Positions 1 to 4,853 of a stretch of 7,270 nt of DNA are shown here, in pieces. A program made the position numbers and the translations under genes. The notes below the pieces were generated by a model, which worked only from the letters and a program-made list of their open reading frames with translations, did no database searches and was not told where the DNA came from. Origin of the DNA: Rhodanobacteraceae bacterium (GTDB lineage: Bacteria; Pseudomonadota; Gammaproteobacteria; Xanthomonadales; SZUA-5); assembly GCA_003233535.1 (NCBI GenBank), contig QIMA01000204.1, forward strand, positions 1 to 7,270, read 5' to 3'. Within the stretch, counting starts at the first letter, position 1, and each line of letters begins with the position of its first letter.

Positions 1-1104
1 CCTGCGCATGCAGCAGTACCTGCACAACCAGCGACGCCGGAGCCGATCGCAGAGCCGGCCAAGCCCGCGCCCACGCTTCCACCAGCCTTAGCTGCTTGGC
101 CGCCGAACTCGGCAAAGCCAGCCGAACCAAACAGCGCCTGGCGAGCGTGGAGCGAGCGATTACAGCCAAAACGCTGTGAGCAATCGCGACCGAAGCACTG
201 GATTAAGCGCTACGCCAGTCACCCTGAGCGCTTCCAAACGCAGCTAACGGCTTACGCGCCGATACTTCAGTACGTCGCACGGCAAACGACTAGGCGGAAT
301 CTACCGGCGGAGATTGCGCTGGTACCTATCGTCGAAAGCACGTATCAGGGTTATCCGGGGCGTGGTCGCAGCCCAGCGGGGATGTGGCAGTTGATCCCCA
401 GCACCGCGAGAAGCTTGGGATTGACCGTACAGGCCGGACGAGACGACCGATTCGATACCGTGCTGGCGACAACGGCGGCACTGAGTCTGTTTGAACGGCT
501 GCTGCGGCGCTTCGACGATGATCTTCCGCTGGCAATGGCCGCCTACAACGCTGGAGATGGTCGTGTTGCGAGGGCCATGGCAAGTTCTGGTAAAAAGTCT
601 GCACGTCAGTTGCCGCTGTCATCAATCACCATCGATTATCTGGACAAGATCGCCGCTCTGAGCTGCCTCATGGCCGATCCGGAAAGCTATGGGTTTGCGA
701 TGCCGCCACTGCCGCCGCCGGCGCGTTTGCGCGCAGTCGAACTGCCATTCGCCGCCGACGCAGAGCGTATAGCATCGGCATTGCGGTTGGACTCGCGATC
801 GTTACGTCGCTACAACGGCGCGATCCGCGGGCCCCAAGCCCGCCATGCTGGCCACCATTGGCTAGTGCAGGCAGCTGCGGCGGATGCGCTGCTGGCCCTT
901 GAGTCAGCACAAATCGCAGCCGATCCAGCAATTATTCAATCGTCTGGCACCAACGCACCGACAACACACGTGGTGGTATCGGGTGACAACTTGTGGACCC
1001 TGGCCCGCCGCTATGGGGTCAGCGTGCGTGAATTGCGCCAGTGGAATAGGCTTAATGCCAAAACCAAACTGCAGGTAGGGCAACGGCTCAAATTGGCACC
1101 ATAG
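1..1104 (+). CDS. mltD: MltD-like membrane-bound lytic murein transglycosylase with C-terminal LysM, 5'-partial
   Basis: This enzyme family cleaves the glycan strands of peptidoglycan non-hydrolytically, forming 1,6-anhydro-muramic ends, usually as an outer-membrane lipoprotein. Frame 1 is open from the window edge, giving 367 visible residues; the signal/lipobox region is missing. Residues 1-50 are a Pro/Ala-rich linker. The GH23 lytic domain follows: the catalytic Glu is in VPIVES (residue 112, codon 334-336), then GMWQLIPSTA (from residue 127) and AMAAYNAGDGRV (from about residue 178). The 13-residue gap between ES and the GxWQ motif matches E. coli MltD. The usual DxR-x-D..ST segment is divergent (DDRFDTVLAT). 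One LysM peptidoglycan-binding domain lies at about residues 323-365 (HVVVSGDNLWTLARRYGVSV...), whereas E. coli MltD has two. The stop is TAG. The internal ATG at 382 is not the true start, because it would remove the catalytic Glu. The MltD subfamily is likely; another GH23-LysM paralogue is possible. Confidence 0.85.
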   Translation, partial: PAHAAVPAQPATPEPIAEPAKPAPTLPPALAAWPPNSAKPAEPNSAWRAWSERLQPKRCEQSRPKHWIKRYASHPERFQTQLTAYAPILQYVARQTTRRNLPAEIALVPIVESTYQGYPGRGRSPAGMWQLIPSTARSLGLTVQAGRDDRFDTVLATTAALSLFERLLRRFDDDLPLAMAAYNAGDGRVARAMASSGKKSARQLPLSSITIDYLDKIAALSCLMADPESYGFAMPPLPPPARLRAVELPFAADAERIASALRLDSRSLRRYNGAIRGPQARHAGHHWLVQAAAADALLALESAQIAADPAIIQSSGTNAPTTHVVVSGDNLWTLARRYGVSVRELRQWNRLNAKTKLQVGQRLKLAP

Positions 1105-1119
1105 AACCAGAGCCGAATC

Positions 1120-1141
1120 GGCGCCGAGTCGCTGCGGCGCC
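1120..1141 (+). terminator. Weak hairpin after the mltD stop, possible terminator
   Basis: GGCGCCG (1120-1126) and CGGCGCC (1135-1141) form a perfect 7-bp GC stem with an 8-base loop, 16 bases after the mltD stop codon. Only two T residues follow, so it is not a textbook intrinsic terminator. It may instead stabilise the 3' end or assist Rho-dependent termination. The inverted repeat is visible; its role is inferred. Confidence 0.3.
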
Positions 1142-1175
1142 TTGCAATCGCGGCGCGTGCGAATGCGCTTAGTCC

Positions 1176-1203
1176 TTGTGTTGCCTTCCAGGCGAGGGAT
1201 AAT
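1176..1203 (+). promoter_or_regulatory. Candidate sigma70-type promoter for fabI
   Basis: TTGTGT (1176-1181; 3 of 6 to TTGACA) and GATAAT (1198-1203; 5 of 6 to TATAAT) are separated by 16 bases. The -10 box ends 86 bases before the fabI start codon. It is the best match I found by eye in the mltD-fabI gap. The -35 half is weak, so this is a tentative call. Confidence 0.35.
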
Positions 1204-1250
1204 CGCGGCCACAGGGTTGCGCTCAGCGCTGGCCGAACTTTACTCGCACT

Positions 1251-1270
1251 GGCGGCATTCGCTCGCCGCC
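1251..1270 (+). other. Hairpin in the fabI leader just upstream of the ribosome binding site
   Basis: GGCGGC (1251-1256) pairs with GCCGCC (1265-1270) around an 8-base loop. It ends 7 bases before the GGAG Shine-Dalgarno sequence at 1278-1281, which is 8 bases from the ATG at 1290. The structure would sit in the untranslated leader without covering the ribosome site. Function is unknown; it could be chance in GC-rich DNA. Confidence 0.3.
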
Positions 1271-1289
1271 CACAAACGGAGCATTAGGG

Positions 1290-2081
1290 ATGGGATTTCT
1301 AGAAGGTAAGCGCGCACTCATCTGCGGCATCGCCAGCGAACGTTCGATCGCCCACGGTATCGCCGCAGCGATGGCGAGAGAAGGAGCGAAGTTAGCCTTC
1401 AGCTATCAGAACGAACGCTTGCGATCGCGTGTTGAGGACGCCTGCGCCGAGTTTGGCGGCGAACTGGTTCTACCCTGTGATGTCGCCGATGATGAACAGA
1501 TTGACGGCCTCGCGACCGGTCTAGCCAAACATTGGGACGGCCTGGATATTCTAGTGCACTCGATCGGCTACGCGCCGCGGGATCAAATCAAAGGACGTTT
1601 CGTCGACGCGGTGACTCGAGAGGGCTTCAATATCGCCCATGACGTCAGCGTATACAGCCTAGCGGCGCTCACTCGCGCAGTGATGCCGATGATGCAGGGG
1701 CGACAGGCTTCGGTGCTGACATTGAGTTATCTAGGAGCGGTGCGTTCGCTACCGAACTACAACGTCATGGGACTGGCCAAGGCAAGTTTGGAGTCCTGCG
1801 TGCGTTTCCTGGCGCAGGATCTGGGCCCGGATGGCATCCGCGTCAACGCCATATCAGCCGGACCGATCAAGACCCTCGCGGCTGCGGGAATCTCAAACTT
1901 CCGCAAGATGCTTGATCACGTGGAGAGCACGGCACCTCTACGGCGCAGTATTAGCACCGAGGAAGTCGGTAACGCTGCGGCGTTTTTGAGCTCGGATCTA
2001 GCCTCCGGAATCACCGGCGAAGTGATGTATGTGGACGCCGGCTACAGCAATGTGGCTATGGGCGAGTTAGGCGCCCACTAA
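1290..2081 (+). CDS. fabI: Enoyl-[acyl-carrier-protein] reductase (NADH), FabI
   Basis: Catalyses the last, NADH-dependent reduction of trans-2-enoyl-ACP in each round of type II fatty-acid elongation in the cytoplasm. The 263-residue protein has the usual FabI length and aligns from end to end with E. coli FabI. It shows an N-terminal [20 protein letters not shown] nucleotide-binding segment, [10 protein letters not shown] (residues 90-99), the [10 protein letters not shown] segment, and the Tyr-x6-Lys active site in [13 protein letters not shown] (Tyr157, Lys164; E. coli Tyr156/Lys163). The SYLGA motif holds the second conserved Tyr (Tyr147). [12 protein letters not shown] and [11 protein letters not shown] follow at the C-terminus. 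The ATG at 1290 has a GGAG ribosome site 8 bases upstream and begins exactly where the family begins. The gene appears monocistronic, with its own candidate promoter, and shares a terminator with convergent ppiD. The family is the target of triclosan. Confidence 0.97.
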   Translation: MGFLEGKRALICGIASERSIAHGIAAAMAREGAKLAFSYQNERLRSRVEDACAEFGGELVLPCDVADDEQIDGLATGLAKHWDGLDILVHSIGYAPRDQIKGRFVDAVTREGFNIAHDVSVYSLAALTRAVMPMMQGRQASVLTLSYLGAVRSLPNYNVMGLAKASLESCVRFLAQDLGPDGIRVNAISAGPIKTLAAAGISNFRKMLDHVESTAPLRRSISTEEVGNAAAFLSSDLASGITGEVMYVDAGYSNVAMGELGAH

Positions 2082-2133
2082 ACAAGGGAATCAACGGCCG
2101 GCTGGGCTAGGGCCAGCGCAGTCCAGCACCTTA

Positions 2134-2150
2134 GACGCGCAGCGTGCGTC
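2134..2150 (+). other. Short hairpin preceding the fabI/ppiD terminator
   Basis: GACGCGC (2134-2140) pairs with GTGCGTC (2144-2150), seven pairs including one G·U, with a 3-base AGC loop. It stands nine bases before the strong terminator palindrome, making a tandem of two stem-loops at the fabI 3' end. Visible pairing only; the role is inferred. Confidence 0.3.
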
Positions 2151-2159
2151 GCTGACAAA

Positions 2160-2185
2160 AAAGGCCCGAGCATGCTCGGGCCTTT
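2160..2185. terminator. Bidirectional Rho-independent terminator between convergent fabI and ppiD
   Basis: A perfect palindrome: an 11-bp stem (2160-2170 with 2175-2185, core GGCCCGAG/CTCGGGCC) and a CATG loop. On the plus strand it is followed by TTTATCT (fabI side). On the minus strand the A-tract at 2157-2162 gives a run of six U, so it should work better for ppiD. It lies 78 bases after the fabI stop and 24 bases past the end of ppiD. Confidence 0.92.
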
Positions 2186-2209
2186 ATCTATCGCTTTCGT
2201 GTCGGCTGG

Positions 2210-4117
2210 CTACGGAATGCGCGCCTCGTCAATCTCTATCTCCGTAACCGAGCGCAAATGTTCCAAGTATCCGGAGAACTCGAGCGTTGCCCAGTGATTG
2301 TTCATCTGTTGGCGAACAGATTCACGACCGGCGTCGTCAAGTCCAGAGGGGTCACCGTCGACCGCTGCAGTCAATTCGATCAGCAGCCACTCTTGCTCGC
2401 TAAGCTTGATAGCTGCACGCACAGGCTCGGCACCAGGACGACGAAGCTTGAACACTTCGGCGAGTGCACGTGGATCCTGACTAGCCGCAGTTCGCACGAC
2501 GGCTTCGGCCAGATTGGGCGCTTTCCCCAGTTCCTCGCCGATCACCGCGACGCTCTCACCAGCATTCAGTCGATCACCCAGGGTCTTGGCTTGCGCAGCC
2601 AACAGCTCAGCCCGACGTTCGGCCCGAATGGCAACAATGACTTGATCCTTAACATCATCGAAGCTCTTCGGTGCGCTAGGCTGATGCTCCGCTACTTGCA
2701 GCACAATCAAGTGCTCCGGAGCGATCACGATAGGTTCACTCACCCTATTTCGTTTGATAGCCAGATCGTCGAAGGCGGCGGCGCGCAGGGCTGGATCAGC
2801 AAACAAACCGGTCGCGAAAGCATTTTCGAACTGCGCCGATCGTTGGACCGGCAACTCGACCGCATCGGCGGCTCGCTGCAGGCTCTTGGGGCTTGCATTT
2901 ACCTGATCGACCAACTTGCCCGACAGTGTATTGAACGCTTCCTCACGGTGGCTCTGCATCCATTCCGTGCTTAGCTCGGCACGCACATCTTCGAACGGCT
3001 TCGCTTGTTCAGCGCGCAATTCGCGCAACTGAATCAAGTGGTAGCCGTCTGCGCCCCGGACCGGCTCGGAAACCTCACCCTCCGCTAGGTCAAATAGACC
3101 GGATTCAAAGGCAGGATCGGTGATTCCGCGCTCCAACCAGCCGAGGTCGCCACCCTGTTCCGACGAACCAATGTCGGCTGAGACCAGCTTGGCTACTTCG
3201 GCGAAGTCTTCGCCTTCATCGAGCCTAGTTTTAGCCGCCTCAGCCTGAACCAACGCGGCCCGTTCAGCGTCCGCATCACTGCCGTCTATGTTTATCAGGA
3301 TGTGCGACGCCAGTCGCTGCTCCGGGGTAACGAATCGCGCTGACTGGTCTTCGTATTCGGCGCGTAGCGCCTGTTCGGTCGGCTGCTCGTCCGCTACCAA
3401 ATCGTCCGCCTTAATCTCTACATAATCGACTATGACGTGCGCCGCCCGCATGTAATCGCCAGAATTTGCGTCAAAGTAGGCCTGTGCTTGCTCGTCGCTA
3501 ACTTCGCTATTCGCTTCGATTTCGGCGCCCAAGAGCATGATCGATCTGAAGCTGCGAGTTTGGTCGCGCAACCGCACATGCCGGTCAATTTCCGTTTCGC
3601 TAAGGATTGAGCTGGCGCGAAGTTGTGTGCCGATCTCCGCCTGCAGCGTTTCGTCGACGATGCTTTGCTCGTACCGAGCTGGAGTCAAGCCATTGCTCGT
3701 GAGAACGCGCAGATACTGATCATTGTCGAACTGGCCAGCAACCTGAAACGCCTCGACAGCCAGAATGCGTTCTCTGAGTCGGCCGGCAGGCACAGTGATG
3801 CCAGCCTCCCGCGCGTCCTGACGCGCTAACTCAGCGTCTACCAGTCGATTCAAAGTGGCACGCTTGCGCTCCGCAGTATTGAGGAAATCCAGATCAGCGT
3901 CGGCACCTAAGATCTCCCGGAAGTAATTTCGCTCATTGCTGATCGCACGAGCGAGCTCATCGGGAGTTATCTCAGTCTCGCCAACCTTCGCCACGGACAT
4001 GGAAGTATTGGTTTCGAAATAGGAGTTGACTCCGAATAAGGCAAAGGGCAAGGCCAACAAAATGACGATGACAATTAGGACCCAACCGGAAAGCGTTTCG
4101 CGAATTGCTTGGAGCAT
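2210..4117 (-). CDS. ppiD: PpiD-like periplasmic peptidyl-prolyl isomerase/chaperone, inner-membrane anchored
   Basis: PpiD-family proteins sit at the periplasmic face of the inner membrane near the Sec translocon and assist folding of emerging envelope proteins. The 635-residue product has a short cytoplasmic N-terminus, one hydrophobic anchor at residues 11-33 (WVLIVIVILLALPFALFG core) and a SurA-N-like chaperone region at about 40-200, including AFQVAGQFDNDQY, closely like E. coli PpiD. A parvulin (PpiC) domain spans about 265-365 with ASHILI (His272), GGDLGWLERG (322-331) and GYHLIQL (His360). A C-terminal chaperone-like domain runs to 635. Length is close to E. coli PpiD (about 620). The ATG at 4117 starts where the family starts; only a weak GATGAG-like ribosome site precedes it. 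It is downstream of hupB and the tRNAs but separated from them by a terminator. I see no convincing promoter in the roughly 60 bases left. Confidence 0.95.
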   Translation of the reverse strand: MLQAIRETLSGWVLIVIVILLALPFALFGVNSYFETNTSMSVAKVGETEITPDELARAISNERNYFREILGADADLDFLNTAERKRATLNRLVDAELARQDAREAGITVPAGRLRERILAVEAFQVAGQFDNDQYLRVLTSNGLTPARYEQSIVDETLQAEIGTQLRASSILSETEIDRHVRLRDQTRSFRSIMLLGAEIEANSEVSDEQAQAYFDANSGDYMRAAHVIVDYVEIKADDLVADEQPTEQALRAEYEDQSARFVTPEQRLASHILINIDGSDADAERAALVQAEAAKTRLDEGEDFAEVAKLVSADIGSSEQGGDLGWLERGITDPAFESGLFDLAEGEVSEPVRGADGYHLIQLRELRAEQAKPFEDVRAELSTEWMQSHREEAFNTLSGKLVDQVNASPKSLQRAADAVELPVQRSAQFENAFATGLFADPALRAAAFDDLAIKRNRVSEPIVIAPEHLIVLQVAEHQPSAPKSFDDVKDQVIVAIRAERRAELLAAQAKTLGDRLNAGESVAVIGEELGKAPNLAEAVVRTAASQDPRALAEVFKLRRPGAEPVRAAIKLSEQEWLLIELTAAVDGDPSGLDDAGRESVRQQMNNHWATLEFSGYLEHLRSVTEIEIDEARIP

Positions 4118-4175
4118 GGGGACTCATCTAGTCGCGGATCTGCGGCGATGGTACGCCGGCAGATGGTAGAAAGAA

Positions 4176-4200
4176 CAAAGGCGCCTCGTGGGCGCCCTTG
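4176..4200 (-). terminator. Rho-independent terminator after tRNA-Asp
   Basis: On the minus strand CAAGGGCGCC (4200-4191) pairs with GGCGCCTTTG (4185-4176), ten pairs including one G·U, around a 5-base loop, followed by TTCTTTC. It begins 7 bases after the tRNA-Asp CCA end. It would close the hupB-tRNA transcript before ppiD. Confidence 0.8.
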
Positions 4201-4206
4201 TGATTT

Positions 4207-4283
4207 TGGCGGAGCGGACGGGACTCGAACCCGCGACCCCCGGCGTGACAGGCCGGTATTCTAACCAACTGAACTACCGCTCC
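4207..4283 (-). tRNA. tRNA-Asp (anticodon GTC)
   Basis: Reading the minus strand, the 77-base gene has a 7-bp acceptor stem (GGAGCGG with CCGCTCC), discriminator G and an encoded CCA (4209-4207). The D arm is TAGTTCAGTTGGTTAGA. The anticodon stem CCGGC/GCCGG carries loop CTGTCAC with anticodon GTC at 4249-4247, and the T arm contains GGTTCGAGTCC. It is nearly identical to E. coli tRNA-Asp. Its 5' end is 6 bases from the 3' end of tRNA-Val, so both are likely cut from one precursor. Confidence 0.98.
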
Positions 4284-4289
4284 AAAACT

Positions 4290-4364
<75 letters not shown>

Positions 4365-4378
4365 TTCAGACAAGCCGA

Positions 4379-4651
4379 TTAATTTACAGCATCTTTAAGT
4401 GCTTTACCAGCCTTGAAGCTGGGAATCGAGGATGCTTTGATCTCGATGGTTTCGCCAGTACGCGGGTTGCGACCTTGTCGCGCGGCGCGCTGGCGAACTT
4501 CGAAAGTTCCAAAACCAACCAGCGTTACCGCATCGCCGCTCTTGAGCGCGTTAGTAATGGCCTCAACGAAAGCGTCGACGGCGTTTCCCGCATCAGCTTT
4601 GCTCAACTCAGCGGCTTCTGCGACAGCGTGAACCAATTCACCTTTCTTCAT
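4379..4651 (-). CDS. hupB: DNA-binding protein HU-beta
   Basis: HU is a small dimeric nucleoid protein that bends and compacts DNA with little sequence preference. The 90-residue product equals the length of E. coli HupB and ends with the same [10 protein letters not shown]. It shows the helical dimerisation half (1-40), the [14 protein letters not shown] saddle strand (45-58) and the DNA-gripping beta-arm [15 protein letters not shown] with intercalating Pro63. I chose the ATG at 4651 ([10 protein letters not shown]) because a strong ribosome site, AAAGGGAG, ends 5 bases upstream and the family starts there. An in-frame ATG at 4705 would add 18 residues, but has no ribosome site and no family match. 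A promoter lies at 4771-4799, and the message probably continues into two tRNAs. In E. coli hupB likewise follows lon. Confidence 0.97.
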   Translation of the reverse strand: MKKGELVHAVAEAAELSKADAGNAVDAFVEAITNALKSGDAVTLVGFGTFEVRQRAARQGRNPRTGETIEIKASSIPSFKAGKALKDAVN

Positions 4652-4751
4652 GGGAACTCCCTTTGCGGTCTGCGTGGGTGTATTGCCCAGCGCATAGTTT
4701 GTCATTAATCAGGGGCCAGCGGACTAGGTAGTCACTTAGCCGGCCTAGCCC

Positions 4752-4764
4752 GCGCTACGAGCGC
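4752..4764 (-). other. Hairpin at the predicted 5' end of the hupB transcript
   Basis: GCGCT and AGCGC (4752-4756 and 4760-4764) pair around a 3-base loop. The hupB promoter at 4771-4799 would start transcription near 4763-4765, so the stem-loop would form the very 5' end of the RNA. Such 5' stems can shield messages from RNase E; that role is inference. Confidence 0.3.
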
Positions 4765-4770
4765 CGCGGA

Positions 4771-4799
4771 GTTATACCAGTGCGCTCGATATCGAACAA
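4771..4799 (-). promoter_or_regulatory. Sigma70-type promoter for hupB and the downstream tRNAs
   Basis: On the minus strand TTGTTC (4799-4794; 3 of 6 to TTGACA) and TATAAC (4776-4771; 5 of 6 to TATAAT) are separated by exactly 17 bases. Transcription would start near 4764, leaving a leader of about 110 bases before the hupB ATG. A 10-bp perfect palindrome, TCGATATCGA (4786-4795), overlaps the spacer and the edge of the -35 box, and could be a protein-binding site. Confidence 0.6.
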
Positions 4800-4833
4800 G
4801 GAACCAACCGAATAAAAGGCTCAGATTCGTCTC

Positions 4834-4848
4834 ATTCTGGGCCAGAAT
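4834..4848 (-). terminator. Hairpin after the lon stop, weak terminator candidate
   Basis: ATTCTG and CAGAAT form a 6-bp stem with a 3-base loop starting six bases past the lon stop codon. No U-run follows directly; the nearest is CCTTTTATT about 17 bases downstream. This is the only inverted repeat I find in the lon 3' flank. It may mark the 3' end without being a full intrinsic terminator. Confidence 0.3.
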
Positions 4849-4853
4849 CGGGC

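Noticed and set aside
382..1104. Start of the transglycosylase at the ATG at 382
   Set aside because: The same frame is open to the left edge and encodes the catalytic Glu at 334-336 plus conserved N-terminal sequence, so 382 is an internal Met.
904..1212. A 102-codon minus-strand frame across the mltD 3' end and the gap before fabI
   Set aside because: Most of it is antisense to the LysM-coding part of mltD, with no ribosome site and no recognisable motif in the product.
2258..2974. A 238-codon open frame on the plus strand, antisense to ppiD
   Set aside because: It lies wholly inside ppiD, has no ribosome site or recognisable domain, and its composition is what the complement of a GC-rich coding strand would give. 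ppiD has clear family homology along this whole stretch.
4118..4175. A dedicated ppiD promoter in the short space after the tRNA terminator
   Set aside because: Two TACCAT sequences give only 4 of 6 matches to a -10 box and no acceptable -35 lies at the right distance. ppiD may depend on read-through or a non-sigma70 promoter.
4652..4705. An in-frame upstream ATG extending HU by 18 residues
   Set aside because: The extension matches no HU protein, the ATG has no ribosome site, and the ATG at 4651 has a strong AAAGGGAG site and gives exactly the family length.
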